Below the pieces are notes generated by a model that did not search any database, was not told the origin of the DNA, and saw nothing but the letters and a program-made list of their open reading frames with translations. Made by a program: the position numbers and the translations under genes. A stretch of DNA of 47,057 nucleotides from Bacillus sp. MRMR6 (GTDB lineage: Bacteria; Bacillota; Bacilli; Bacillales; Cytobacillaceae), in NCBI RefSeq assembly GCF_001940785.1, contig NZ_MSLS01000028.1, positions 6,410-53,466 on the forward strand. Direction: 5' to 3'. Shown piece after piece: positions 8,894 through 18,142 of the stretch. Every line of letters begins with the position of its first letter. Positions within the stretch are counted from its first letter, which is position 1.

Positions 8894-9904
8894 TTGAAAA
8901 AGAAACGTTTTCTGCTTTCTATAGTCTTTCTTTTAGTTTTCTCTATGATACTAGCAGCATGCGGTAGTAAAAAAGAAGATGCAAAAAGTGATGAGGGTAA
9001 GGGAAGTGGGGAGGCAGTAGAGGAGGAAAAGCCAAAATTTATTAGTATTCTCACAGGGGGGACTGGAGGAACCTATTACCCTCTAGGTGGATCTTTTGCA
9101 GGAATTATTAAAGACGCAACTGGTATTGAAACCAATGCTGAAACTAGCGGTGCCTCTGCTGAGAACATGACCACTCTTAAGAACGGAGATGCAGAGATTG
9201 CTTTTAGCCAGACAGATATTGCTTCCTATGCGGTAGAAGGGAAATTAATGTTTGCGAATAACAAGGTAGACAACGTACAAGCTATTGCTACCCTTTATCC
9301 AGAAACCATTCAAATTGTCACAACAAAAAAGTCAGGTATTAAATCAGTAGAAGATTTAAAAGGGAAAAAGGTATCAGTAGGTGCCCCAGGTTCCGGTACA
9401 AACCCTAACGCTGAGCAAATTCTTGAGGTTCACGGCATGACCTTTGATGATATCCAGAAACAAGATTTATCGTTTGATGAATCTACTCAAGGTATACAAG
9501 ACGGAACCATCGATGCAGCATTTGTCACCGCTGGTACCCCTACAGGTGCAGTTGAAGGCCTATCAGCAACAGAGGATGTCGTTATTATTCCAATTGCCCA
9601 GGATAAAATTGACGCTTTGATTAAAAAATATCCTTATTATATTAAGGATGAAATAGCATCAGGAACATATGGGTTAGAGTCTGCCGTAACGACCGTAGCA
9701 GTTCAAGCGATGCTCGTTGTTAGCAGCGATTTATCAGAAGAAGTAGTTTATGATATTACAAAAGCTATCTTTGAGAATCTTGATAAGGTGACCCACGCAA
9801 AAGGAAAACTAATAAAGGTAGAAAATGCTCTTAATGGTGTGGGGATCGATGTCCATCCAGGTGCCCAAAGGTACTTTGATGAAAAAGGTGTGAAAGCCCC
9901 GTAA
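8894..9904 (+). CDS. TAXI-family TRAP transporter solute-binding lipoprotein
   Basis: Secreted binding protein of 336 aa. A positively charged, hydrophobic signal ends in the lipobox LAAC (Cys at residue 23), followed by an acidic/Lys-rich linker. The mature domain has the TAXI hallmark TGGTGGTYYPLGG, then SGASAENM and GAPGSGTNP. TAXI proteins deliver substrates, probably dicarboxylates or amino acids such as glutamate, to fused TRAP permeases; the substrate here is not readable. TTG start at 8894 behind AGGGGG. First gene of an operon with DUF1850 and the permease. A hairpin just after it may raise its level relative to the membrane part. Confidence 0.93.
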   Translation: MKKKRFLLSIVFLLVFSMILAACGSKKEDAKSDEGKGSGEAVEEEKPKFISILTGGTGGTYYPLGGSFAGIIKDATGIETNAETSGASAENMTTLKNGDAEIAFSQTDIASYAVEGKLMFANNKVDNVQAIATLYPETIQIVTTKKSGIKSVEDLKGKKVSVGAPGSGTNPNAEQILEVHGMTFDDIQKQDLSFDESTQGIQDGTIDAAFVTAGTPTGAVEGLSATEDVVIIPIAQDKIDALIKKYPYYIKDEIASGTYGLESAVTTVAVQAMLVVSSDLSEEVVYDITKAIFENLDKVTHAKGKLIKVENALNGVGIDVHPGAQRYFDEKGVKAP

Positions 9905-9931
9905 AAGAACTTTAAAAACAACATTTATGAT

Positions 9932-9954
9932 GACCGGCTGATGGATAGCCGGTC
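9932..9954 (+). terminator. Hairpin between the TAXI and DUF1850 genes (attenuator-like)
   Basis: GACCGGCT (9932-9939) pairs with AGCCGGTC (9947-9954), loop of 7 nt, followed only by TCATTTTC. The weak T-run suggests a partial terminator or RNA-stabilising stem rather than a full stop. Confidence 0.55.
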
Positions 9955-9985
9955 TCATTTTCTAGTTTACTTGTTAGGAGGAAAA

Positions 9986-10504
9986 ATGAAACAAGTTATC
10001 ATTCTAACATTTAGTCTATTCATTTTTGCTGCCATCGTAGTAATAATTCCTCAAAAGCAATCAATCGTTTTCCAACCCAATCATTCAACTGACCGTTTTG
10101 TCTATCTCCCTATTAAGGGCGAAAAATCTTTTCATATAAAATACACTCATTCTATTCATCTATCAGACGTAGTTGAAAGCTATAAAATAACGACTAATCA
10201 AGAAATACAACAATATGAGTTAATGTATGAGGATTTTGCTATTGGCATGCCTGCGAATGCTGATGAGGGAGAAACATTTGAACATGTTGACGGGAAATAT
10301 TACATCAAAAATATGAATCGCATCTTTCAATCCTTCCACCTAAGAATTGGACAGGTCCGTGCCAATCACCGTGTTATTTATAAAAAACACGAGTATGTTT
10401 TAACGCAATTTTTAAAACCAGGAACTTCAGTGAAAATTGAAGTGCGTAAATTGAACATTCTTCAACAATGGAAAGGAGTGAATATTCTTGAGTTCGAAAG
10501 ATGA
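9986..10504 (+). CDS. DUF1850 domain-containing protein
   Basis: Protein of 172 aa with one N-terminal membrane anchor or signal (about residues 4-22) and an extracytoplasmic DUF1850 domain containing the typical KYTHSIHLSDVVESY segment. DUF1850 genes commonly sit between TAXI binding proteins and fused TRAP permeases; their role is unknown but presumably accessory to uptake. The start is the ATG at 9986 with AGGAGG four bases upstream. A longer reading from 9941 would start inside the preceding hairpin and has no ribosome site. The 3' end overlaps the permease gene by 17 nt, indicating translational coupling. Confidence 0.85.
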   Translation: MKQVIILTFSLFIFAAIVVIIPQKQSIVFQPNHSTDRFVYLPIKGEKSFHIKYTHSIHLSDVVESYKITTNQEIQQYELMYEDFAIGMPANADEGETFEHVDGKYYIKNMNRIFQSFHLRIGQVRANHRVIYKKHEYVLTQFLKPGTSVKIEVRKLNILQQWKGVNILEFER

Positions 10505-12446
10505 TACTCTTTCTACTGATGAGCAGCAGCGGCTGTTGGAAAAATATGACCCCGAAGCTGGCTCGAGAAAACTAAAAGGCATCGTTGGATGGACCGTGTT
10601 TGCCGGGCTTTTAGCCTTTTCCTTATTCCATCTTTATACAGGTATATTTGGCATGTTAACGGCTCAACTGCAGCGTTCCATCCATTTAGGATTTGCGTTA
10701 GCACTCATTTTTTTGCTTTTTCCTGCTCGGAAGAAAAATAGAGGGAAGGAATGTAAGGTTGCCTGGTACGACTATATTCTTGCCATGATCTCAATCGTTG
10801 TAGGTGCCTATTGGCCATTATTGATTGATGATTTAGTTTTAAGAGCCGGGACTGTTACTCAACTTGATTTTTGGGTCGGATTATCAGCTATTCTTTTAGT
10901 ATTAGAAGCAACGCGACGAACCGTAGGGCTTCCAATTACCATTATTGCATTAGTCTTTATGCTCTATGCTATTTTTGGTCAGTACATGCCAGGTTTTATT
11001 GCCCACCGTGGTCTTTCTCTTGATCGGCTGGTACAAACCATGTTCTTTACAACTGAAGGGATTTTAGGAACACCTTTGGGCGTGTCCTCTACCTTTATTT
11101 TTCTCTTTTTACTTTTTGGTTCGTTTTTAATTAAAACCGGGGTGGGTCAGTACTTTAATGATCTTGCAATCGCAATTGCCGGAAAAAGTGTCGGCGGGCC
11201 GGCAAAAGTAGCGATTTTCTCCAGTGCTTTACAAGGAACCATTAGCGGAAGCTCTGTGGCAAATGTAGTTACTTCAGGTTCTTTTACCATTCCAATGATG
11301 AAAAAAATAGGATATAAAAAGGAGTTTGCCGGTGCTGTTGAAGCCTCCGCCTCTACGGGCGGTCAGTTAATGCCTCCGATTATGGGTGCAGCCGCCTTCT
11401 TAATGGTCGAATTTATCGGTGGAGGTATCACTTATTGGGAGATTGCTAAAGCGGCTGCTATTCCAGCTGTTTTGTATTTTACTGGAATATGGATTATGAC
11501 CCATTTTGAAGCAAAACGAATAGGGCTCCGCGGACTGACAAAAGAAGAAATGCCTGATCGAAAAGAGGTGCTAAAAAAGCTCTATTTATTACTTCCGATC
11601 ATTGCTGTTATTGTATTATTAATGTCGGGGATGAGTGTTGTACGAGCAGCACTATGGTCGATTGTTATTACAGTTGTAGTGAGCGGAATAAAAAAAGAGA
11701 CTCGAATTGGCTTACCTGGGTTAATTGATGCACTAGTTTCTGGTGCACGTTCAGCACTAGGAATTGCCGCTGCGACAGCGGCTGCCGGAATTATCGTTGG
11801 TGTGGTAACCAAAACGGGTCTCGGTTTGAAGATGGCCAACGGATTAATTGATTTAGCAGGAGGTTATCTGCTCCCAACCCTATTTTTAACGATGATTGCT
11901 GCCATCATACTTGGGATGGGGTCACCCACAACAGCTAATTATGTAATTACCTCAACAATTGCAGCTCCTGCTATCATTTTACTAGGTGTTCCGGATTTAT
12001 CAGCACATTTATTTGTGTTCTATTTTGGAATCATTGCTGATATTACTCCTCCGGTAGCGTTGGCAGCCTTTGCCGCATCAGCTATTTCTGGCGGGGAACC
12101 TTTCCGGACGGGTGTTAATTCCTCAAAACTTGCCATTTCGGCATTTATCATTCCTTACATGTTTGTCCTTTCGCCTGAATTGTTAATGATTGATACAACC
12201 TGGACCTATTTGATTTGGGTCGTATTTACGGCGTTGTGCGGGATGATTTCAATTGGGGCAGGAGTGATCGGTTTCTGGGTACGTAAGTTATTCTTACTAG
12301 AGAGAATGGCAGCGATTATAGCTGGATTATGTTTAATCTATCCGGAAGGCTATAGTGATATAATTGGCATGATATTATTTGCTCTTTTATTTTCACTACA
12401 AATTTTTTATAAAGGCGGTAAGCAAGCCCAAATACAAAAAACATAA
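10488..12446 (+). CDS. TRAP transporter fused permease subunit
   Basis: Integral membrane protein of 652 aa, typical of fused small (DctQ-like) and large (DctM-like) TRAP subunits. About four segments lie in the first 200 residues and a DctM domain follows, with GTPLGVSSTFIFLF, GTISGSSVANVVTSGSFTIP, ASTGGQLMPPIMGAAAF and a late GMGSPTTANYV. It works with the TAXI lipoprotein as an ion-coupled high-affinity importer. TTG start at 10488 with AAAGGAGTG upstream, overlapping the DUF1850 gene. It is the last gene of the operon and ends at a strong terminator. Confidence 0.93.
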   Translation: MSSKDDTLSTDEQQRLLEKYDPEAGSRKLKGIVGWTVFAGLLAFSLFHLYTGIFGMLTAQLQRSIHLGFALALIFLLFPARKKNRGKECKVAWYDYILAMISIVVGAYWPLLIDDLVLRAGTVTQLDFWVGLSAILLVLEATRRTVGLPITIIALVFMLYAIFGQYMPGFIAHRGLSLDRLVQTMFFTTEGILGTPLGVSSTFIFLFLLFGSFLIKTGVGQYFNDLAIAIAGKSVGGPAKVAIFSSALQGTISGSSVANVVTSGSFTIPMMKKIGYKKEFAGAVEASASTGGQLMPPIMGAAAFLMVEFIGGGITYWEIAKAAAIPAVLYFTGIWIMTHFEAKRIGLRGLTKEEMPDRKEVLKKLYLLLPIIAVIVLLMSGMSVVRAALWSIVITVVVSGIKKETRIGLPGLIDALVSGARSALGIAAATAAAGIIVGVVTKTGLGLKMANGLIDLAGGYLLPTLFLTMIAAIILGMGSPTTANYVITSTIAAPAIILLGVPDLSAHLFVFYFGIIADITPPVALAAFAASAISGGEPFRTGVNSSKLAISAFIIPYMFVLSPELLMIDTTWTYLIWVVFTALCGMISIGAGVIGFWVRKLFLLERMAAIIAGLCLIYPEGYSDIIGMILFALLFSLQIFYKGGKQAQIQKT

Positions 12447-12448
12447 AA

Positions 12449-12475
12449 GGAAGGCCCTGTTAGCATGGGCCTTCC
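12449..12475. terminator. Bidirectional terminator
   Basis: GGAAGGCCC (12449-12457) pairs perfectly with GGGCCTTCC (12467-12475), loop of 9 nt. CTCTTTATTT follows on the plus strand and TTTTATG on the minus strand, so it serves both the TRAP operon and the convergent CAP gene. Confidence 0.85.
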
Positions 12476-12478
12476 TCT

Positions 12479-13621
12479 TTATTTTGCATAATAGTTTTGT
12501 GTGTAATAAGGCTGTGATTGAGTATTAAAGGCTACACCTACACCTAAATACTCAAAATCAGCAGCTAAGATATTTTTGCGATGCCCTAATGAGTTCATTA
12601 ATCCTTCATGTGCGAATATACTGCTCAATTGTCCAGTTGCAAGATTTTCTCCTGCTGTTAAATAGACAATATTATCAGCACTCATACGGTCAAAAGGCGA
12701 TTTGCCTTCTAGGTTGGTATGGTCAAAATACTGGTTCTCTGCCATATCCAAACTATGTTTCCTCGCAGTTTCTCTTACATGATCATCCCAGGTTAGGATT
12801 GATAATTCGTGATTCACTCGAGTTGCATTTGTCAAATCAAACATTTGGTATTCAAAACCTTCTTTTAATCCACTGCTTCCCTTTGAATAAAACACGGATC
12901 GACTATCCTCTAAGTCTTTGCTGATGATTTGCAGTGCAGTTACAGTATCATCCTCATGCTGGTCGTAGAAGATGGTAAGGTAGGTATCTTCAAATACAAA
13001 AATATCATAGTCACTATTTTCTTGTAATTGGTAAAAAGTCAGCCCTTTCTGGATTTTGGTTATCGGTTCACCAAAAGTATCGCGAATCAGTTGCTTAGGA
13101 GAGCCAATCTTGATCCCATTTGTAGAAGCAACTAAATCCTGGTTCGTATATAAACCCGCGACTTTATTATCATCATCATACATGAGCATGAAGAAATTCT
13201 GATAGTTATCATGGTAGGTATACCATTTTTTACTATATTCGTTTAGGGATGAGCGATTGGCTGCCCCAAGTTCATGATCAATAACTTCTTTTCTATCGCC
13301 AAGCTGAATGTTATGAACAGAGAAGGAGGCACCTTCTGGAGTATTTAATTCTATCTTTTCCAATTGGTTATTGTCTTTTGTTTCATTAGGCTGAGTAAGT
13401 TCATCTTTGTCGGTGTTAAGCTGAAACAGCAATTGTTGAATCTGATCGAAAAATGTATTTAAGGTTGATAGTAATTCGGGATTATTTTTCAACTCTCCTA
13501 TCTCTTCCTCAATAGTATCAACAGCTTGATTTATTCCGGTATGATCCATTTGTTTTTCTATAGCCGGCCAAGAAATATTTAATAAAAATATAAACGATAA
13601 TAACATTAATAGACGAATCAT
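12479..13621 (-). CDS. CAP (SCP/PR-1) domain protein, YlbC-like
   Basis: Exported protein of 380 aa. A hydrophobic N-terminus (residues 2-20) acts as signal or anchor, followed by a linker. A CAP-associated N-terminal domain spans roughly residues 100-245, with two similar VHNIQLGDRKEVIDHELG and GIKIGSPKQLIRDTFG repeats. A C-terminal CAP domain has LSILTWDDHVRETARKHS, YFDHTNLEGKSPFDRM, AGENLATG and NSLGHRKNIL. This layout matches Bacillus YlbC/YkwD-type proteins; the function (cell-wall or spore related) is not settled. ATG with GGAGG nine bases upstream. Monocistronic. Confidence 0.88.
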   Translation of the reverse strand: MIRLLMLLSFIFLLNISWPAIEKQMDHTGINQAVDTIEEEIGELKNNPELLSTLNTFFDQIQQLLFQLNTDKDELTQPNETKDNNQLEKIELNTPEGASFSVHNIQLGDRKEVIDHELGAANRSSLNEYSKKWYTYHDNYQNFFMLMYDDDNKVAGLYTNQDLVASTNGIKIGSPKQLIRDTFGEPITKIQKGLTFYQLQENSDYDIFVFEDTYLTIFYDQHEDDTVTALQIISKDLEDSRSVFYSKGSSGLKEGFEYQMFDLTNATRVNHELSILTWDDHVRETARKHSLDMAENQYFDHTNLEGKSPFDRMSADNIVYLTAGENLATGQLSSIFAHEGLMNSLGHRKNILAADFEYLGVGVAFNTQSQPYYTQNYYAK

Positions 13622-13994
13622 AGCCTTTTACCTCCAATTTATTAGAATTGTAGCCAACATGAAGAAAAAATATAAGTATATTGGCATAGCCAGATCAGTT
13701 TTGGCGGGGCAGGAGATGACCAGAGCACTATCCTAATATGAAATAATATTTGTTAAAATAAAGATAGTGTAAATTGATGTTTCCTATAAGTATGCCATAA
13801 TTTGAAAAACAATGTTTGTTTTAAGATTCATTACACATTACCTGAAAAAAATACCGAACTTTTCTTACATTTTTCTGAAAATTACCTGTTCATATGGTAG
13901 AATAGGGGAAAATATTAGTATAATAATCAATGATAATAAAAATAAAAGTATAGTATTTAGCCGAAAAATGGATTAATTAGTAGGAGGAAGAAAT
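13622..13994. other. 373-nt intergenic region before the extra ftsZ
   Basis: AT-rich and without coding potential. It must hold the divergent promoters of the CAP gene and ftsZ. Besides the extended -10 element at 13895 I see no strong conserved structure. Confidence 0.5.
13895..13903 (+). promoter_or_regulatory. Extended -10 promoter element upstream of ftsZ
   Basis: TGG followed by TAGAAT forms a TGN-extended -10 box about 90 bp before the start codon. The -35 region (TGAAAA at 17 bp) is poor. Confidence 0.45.
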
Positions 13995-15221
13995 ATGTGG
14001 GATTTTGACATGAATATAGATCAAGTAGCTCGAATTAAGGTAATTGGTGTCGGCGGCGGCGGAAATAATGCTGTCAATCGAATGATCGAGGACGGTGTGC
14101 AAGGAGTTGAATTTATTGCTGTTAATACAGATGCACAGGCTCTAAATCTATCAAAAGCAGCGATCAAGATGCAAATTGGTGCCACGTTGACAAGAGGGCT
14201 TGGTGCTGGTGCTAATCCAGAAGTGGGAAAAAACGCGGTGGAAGAGAGCAAATCTCAACTTCAAGAAGTTCTAAAAGGTGCAGATATGGTCTTTGTTACG
14301 GCAGGAATGGGAGGCGGAACAGGCACAGGAGCGGCACCGGCAATTGCTAAAATTGCTCGTGAACTTGGGGCGTTAACGATTGGAGTGGTTACACGTCCAT
14401 TCGGTTTTGAAGGCCGTAAACGTGCCGCTAATGCTTCAACAGGTATTGAGCAAATGAGGGAAGCTGTTGATACACTTATTATTGTTCCTAATGATCGCCT
14501 GCTTCAAATAGTAGACAAGAAAACACCTATGGTGAAAGCGTTTAGAGAAGCAGATAATGTACTAAGGCAGGGTGTACAAGGGATATCTGATTTAATAGCC
14601 GTTCCTGGTTTAATTAACTTAGACTTTGCTGACGTTAAAACGATTATGAGTAATCAAGGTACTGCATTAATGGGAATTGGTCAGGCAAAGGGACCCGATC
14701 GAGCAGTGGAGGCGGCTAAAAAAGCGATTTCCAGTCCCTTGCTAGAAACTTCTATTGATGGAGCACAAGGTGTGCTTATGAATATTACAGGCGGCAGTAA
14801 TTTGAGCCTATTTGAGGTTCAAGAGGCAGCAGATATTGTAGCTTCGGCAGCTGATAAGGAATTAAATATGATTTTTGGATCAATTATTAATGATAATTAT
14901 AAAGACGAAATCATGATTACCGTTATTGCTACTGGATTTGAGGAGAAAGATGGTGCTAATTCTTCCACCAGCAGAACAGGATCAGCAGCAAGGCAGCACG
15001 CTCAGGGACAGTACAGCCGTGATCGTGGATATCGGGAAGAACCTGTACGTCCACAAAGCCAACAAAGACCACAGACTGTTGATTTTGGGCAACCGTATCC
15101 TGAAGAATACCAAAGGCCGCAAGCTAGAGAGCTGAATCAGGAGCCAGTTCAGCAGAGACATCAAGAGGATTCATTAGATATCCCAACGTTTTTACGCAAT
15201 CGAAACAAAAGGATAAGATAA
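13995..15221 (+). CDS. ftsZ: Cell division protein FtsZ, stand-alone copy
   Basis: Complete FtsZ of 408 aa. Visible are the N-terminal [13 protein letters not shown], the tubulin signature GGGTGTG (106-112), [14 protein letters not shown], and the T7 catalytic loop NLDFADVK (208-215). A disordered Gln/Arg-rich linker (about 320-390) and the conserved C-terminal peptide [11 protein letters not shown] that binds FtsA, SepF and ZapA-type partners follow. AGGAGG lies seven bases before the ATG. Bacillus ftsZ normally follows ftsA in the dcw cluster. Here it stands alone between a CAP gene and a drug exporter with its own terminator, so I infer a second ftsZ paralogue. All polymerisation motifs are intact, so it is not a pseudogene. 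Confidence 0.95.
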   Translation: MWDFDMNIDQVARIKVIGVGGGGNNAVNRMIEDGVQGVEFIAVNTDAQALNLSKAAIKMQIGATLTRGLGAGANPEVGKNAVEESKSQLQEVLKGADMVFVTAGMGGGTGTGAAPAIAKIARELGALTIGVVTRPFGFEGRKRAANASTGIEQMREAVDTLIIVPNDRLLQIVDKKTPMVKAFREADNVLRQGVQGISDLIAVPGLINLDFADVKTIMSNQGTALMGIGQAKGPDRAVEAAKKAISSPLLETSIDGAQGVLMNITGGSNLSLFEVQEAADIVASAADKELNMIFGSIINDNYKDEIMITVIATGFEEKDGANSSTSRTGSAARQHAQGQYSRDRGYREEPVRPQSQQRPQTVDFGQPYPEEYQRPQARELNQEPVQQRHQEDSLDIPTFLRNRNKRIR

Positions 15222-15270
15222 TTAATATAAAAAGATTTTAAGTGAAAAAAAATTAACTAAACGTCCATTA

Positions 15271-15305
15271 AAGTATCCAATTATTCAAATTTGGATACTT
15301 TTTAT
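15271..15305 (+). terminator. Intrinsic terminator of ftsZ
   Basis: AAGTATCCAA pairs with TTGGATACTT (15291-15300) around a 10-nt loop and is followed by TTTATTTTTTT. Confidence 0.85.
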
Positions 15306-15440
15306 TTTTTTAAAACAGGTAATTCTTGTAAGTTGAAATTGGAATGATTTAAGAAATATTAATTGAACTAACAGTATATTCTTAAAAAATAAAGAAGAAT
15401 AAACAAAGAAAACTCCTAATGAAATCGAGAGATTTTTTGA

Positions 15441-15469
15441 TTGCAATATTTATACTTGTGGTATATGAT
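15441..15469 (+). promoter_or_regulatory. Sigma-A promoter of the DHA2 exporter
   Basis: TTGCAA (15441-15446), 17-bp spacer and TATGAT (15464-15469). The leader to the start codon is about 55 nt and contains an AGGAGG site. Confidence 0.7.
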
Positions 15470-15528
15470 AAAGGCTGTGTAACGAGAGTATATAATAATG
15501 AACCGAATGTATATAGGAGGAACTTACA

Positions 15529-17043
15529 ATGAAACAGACCATGAATCCAACTGGTCGTCCACCTTACGGTCTTATTTCCGTATTAATGGTTGGAGCCTTT
15601 ATCGCATTTTTAAATAACACTTTATTAAATATTGCACTACCTTCGATTATGGTGGACTTAAAAGTAGAGGCGTCAACTGTTCAGTGGTTAACTACAGGTT
15701 TTATGCTAGTAAATGGAATTCTGATTCCAGCAACGGCATATTTAATTCAAAAATATTCTGTTCGAAACCTATTTTTGGTGGCAATGTGTCTATTCGCAGC
15801 AGGTACGATTTTAGGCGGCACAGCACATGTATTTCCTATTCTGCTTGCAGGACGAATGATCCAAGCGGCGGGTTCAGCCATCATGATGCCATTGTTAATG
15901 AATGTTATGTTAGTTAGCTTTCCAGTGGAGAAACGTGGAACGGCTATGGGGATATTTGGACTAATCTTAATGGCAGCACCAGCAATTGGGCCAACATTAT
16001 CAGGTTGGATTATTGAACATTATGACTGGAGAATGCTGTTCCATTTTATTACTCCTATTGCCATTTTAGTGGTTTTACTTGGCTTTTTTATGCTTAAAGA
16101 TAAGAAAGAAAAGGTATACCTCCGCCTGGATATCTTCTCGCTGTTGTTATCAAGTGCTGGTTTTGGCGGAATACTTTATGGATTTAGCTCTGCAGGTGGA
16201 AAGGGATGGGATAGTCCACTTGTATACGGGACAATTGCTATTGGAGTTATCTCATTGTTAATTTTCATCTTGCGTCAATTAAAACAAGAACAACCAATGC
16301 TTAATTTCAGAATTTATAAATACCCAATGTTTGCTTTATCATCTGCGATTACAATCGTTGTCAATATGGCGATGTTTTCTGGGATGCTGTTAATACCCAT
16401 TTATGTACAGACAATTCGCGGGATTTCCCCAATGGATGCTGGATTATTGATGCTACCTGGAGCGCTTACAATGGCTTTAATGTCCCCTATTACCGGTAAA
16501 ATATTTGATAAAATAGGCGGTCGTATGTTGGCATTCACTGGGTTAATTATTATGACTGTAACAACCTATTTTTTCAGTAAATTAACACAAGATACCTCCT
16601 ATAGTCATTTAATGATTTTAAACACAGTGAGAATGTTTGGAATGTCTATGGTTATGATGCCAGTATCAACTAACGGCTTAAATCAATTACCACCAAGGGC
16701 ATATCCCCACGGAACAGCCATGAACAATACCATAAATCAGGTTGCAGGTGCGATCGGCACTGCATTACTGGTAACGATTATGTCAAACCGAACAGAATCA
16801 GCTGCGAAGGACCTAGGTGAAGCAGCTATGAAAAATCTTACTGAACAGCCAACTGCAGCCGCGCTTGCTGAAATGAAACAACAAATTGCCATGAGTGCCA
16901 TGTTAGAGGGGATTAACTATTCTTTCCTTATAGCGACGTTTATCTCATCAATTGCCATTGTACTAGCAATCTTCATCAAACGTGCAAATGCAAAAGAGGA
17001 CTCTACAGAAGGCAGCCCTCAAAGCAAGGAAGTAGTGGCATAA
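15529..17043 (+). CDS. DHA2-family (EmrB/QacA-type) MFS efflux transporter
   Basis: Drug:H+ antiporter of 504 aa with 14 predicted membrane segments. Motifs are LNNTLLNIALPSIMVDL in helix 1, WLTTGFMLVNGILIPATAYL in helix 2, and the motif-C-like GPTLSGWIIEHYDWRMLF in helix 5. This is the LmrB/EmrB/MdtP group of exporters; the substrate is unknown. ATG with AGGAGG upstream. The gene has its own promoter and terminator and no adjacent regulator, unlike many lmrA/lmrB pairs. Confidence 0.93.
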   Translation: MKQTMNPTGRPPYGLISVLMVGAFIAFLNNTLLNIALPSIMVDLKVEASTVQWLTTGFMLVNGILIPATAYLIQKYSVRNLFLVAMCLFAAGTILGGTAHVFPILLAGRMIQAAGSAIMMPLLMNVMLVSFPVEKRGTAMGIFGLILMAAPAIGPTLSGWIIEHYDWRMLFHFITPIAILVVLLGFFMLKDKKEKVYLRLDIFSLLLSSAGFGGILYGFSSAGGKGWDSPLVYGTIAIGVISLLIFILRQLKQEQPMLNFRIYKYPMFALSSAITIVVNMAMFSGMLLIPIYVQTIRGISPMDAGLLMLPGALTMALMSPITGKIFDKIGGRMLAFTGLIIMTVTTYFFSKLTQDTSYSHLMILNTVRMFGMSMVMMPVSTNGLNQLPPRAYPHGTAMNNTINQVAGAIGTALLVTIMSNRTESAAKDLGEAAMKNLTEQPTAAALAEMKQQIAMSAMLEGINYSFLIATFISSIAIVLAIFIKRANAKEDSTEGSPQSKEVVA

Positions 17044-17054
17044 AATATGGACAG

Positions 17055-17087
17055 AGGAGACCATTTCAACATGGTTTCCTTTTTTTA
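17055..17087 (+). terminator. Intrinsic terminator after the exporter
   Basis: AGGAGACCAT pairs with ATGGTTTCCT (one G-U), loop of 6 nt, followed by T7. Confidence 0.85.
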
Positions 17088-17190
17088 TAGAAAATAGTTA
17101 AAAATTGTTGAATTATATGAAATAAAATATACTATTTAAGTAGTTAGAGATATCCAGATATTACATAATTGATTGAAATGGGGATGAAAA

Positions 17191-18072
17191 ATGAGAGATG
17201 TACTTGTACTAGGGGGTACCCAATACTTTGGAATGAAGCTTGTCCAAAGGCTTATTGATAATGGGGACCGTGTTACAATCGCAACTAGAGGAAACAATCT
17301 AGATCCATTTGGAAATCTGATTGATCGTTTAGTGATGGATAGAATGAATAAAGACTCTATGATCAATGCCTTTTCTAATGAAAAATGGGATTTAATTTAT
17401 GACCAGTCCTGCTTGTCAGCAAAGGAAGCGCTAGATACGACTGAGATATTAAGAGGGAAAGCAAAGAGATATATATTTACCTCTACACAAGCAGTCTATG
17501 ATTATGGAACACAACATAAAGAGGAGAACTTCGATCCTGCTAACTATACCTACAAAGTGAAAGAGAGGCAGGATTATGCAGGGTATGAGGGTTATCAAGA
17601 AGCAAAACGGGCCTCGGAGGCTATCCTCTACGATAGTGAAATCTTTGAATCAGTCCTTGTTAGAGTCCCAATTGTTATTTCAGAGGATGATTATACAAAC
17701 CGGTTAAAGTTCCATGTAGATAAAGTACTTCAAAATAAACCGATTGGAATAACAAACCCAAATGCTCGTTATAGTTTCATTCTTGCTGATGAGGCAGCTG
17801 ATTTCTTATTTAGGATAGGAATGAGTAAATTTACCGGTCCGATCAATCCTGGCTGTGATACTGATATTTCATTAAATGAACTGGTTGGTTTGATTGGAGA
17901 AATGACAGGTAACAAACCAATCATAATAACCGATTTAACAAAAGAGAACGCATCCCCGTTTTCATTACCAGGCTCCTGGTCGATAAATACAGACAAAGTA
18001 AAACAACTAGGTTACCATTTTACACCCTTAGAAGAAGCACTCACAAAATTAATAAACTATTATATGGAATGA
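17191..18072 (+). CDS. NAD-dependent epimerase/dehydratase (extended SDR)
   Basis: Protein of 293 aa with a Rossmann start VLVLGGTQYFGMKLVQRL, STQAVYDYG around the catalytic Ser/Thr, and a Tyr-x3-Lys pair in YQEAKR near residue 135. The C-terminal half (PNARYSFILADEAADFLF, PGCDTDISLNELV) is typical of nucleotide-sugar epimerase-like or isoflavone-reductase-like proteins. No sugar nucleotide genes are nearby, so the substrate is unknown. ATG behind ATGGGGATG. Single gene ending at a very strong terminator. Confidence 0.85.
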   Translation: MRDVLVLGGTQYFGMKLVQRLIDNGDRVTIATRGNNLDPFGNLIDRLVMDRMNKDSMINAFSNEKWDLIYDQSCLSAKEALDTTEILRGKAKRYIFTSTQAVYDYGTQHKEENFDPANYTYKVKERQDYAGYEGYQEAKRASEAILYDSEIFESVLVRVPIVISEDDYTNRLKFHVDKVLQNKPIGITNPNARYSFILADEAADFLFRIGMSKFTGPINPGCDTDISLNELVGLIGEMTGNKPIIITDLTKENASPFSLPGSWSINTDKVKQLGYHFTPLEEALTKLINYYME

Positions 18073-18107
18073 CAAGTACCGCCCCGAATTTATCAAATTT
18101 TAGGAAG

Positions 18108-18142
18108 AAAAAACGGACAGCGATAACCTGTCCGTTTTTTTT
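18108..18142. terminator. Bidirectional terminator
   Basis: A 13-bp perfect stem (18108-18120 with 18128-18140) has A6 on the left and T8 on the right and a 7-nt loop. It serves both the SDR gene and the convergent hydrolase operon. Confidence 0.9.

Larger units (their letters stand above)
15222..15528. other. 307-nt intergenic region after ftsZ
   Basis: Contains the ftsZ terminator (15271-15304) and the promoter of the exporter (15441-15469). No small ORF with a ribosome site was seen. Confidence 0.6.
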
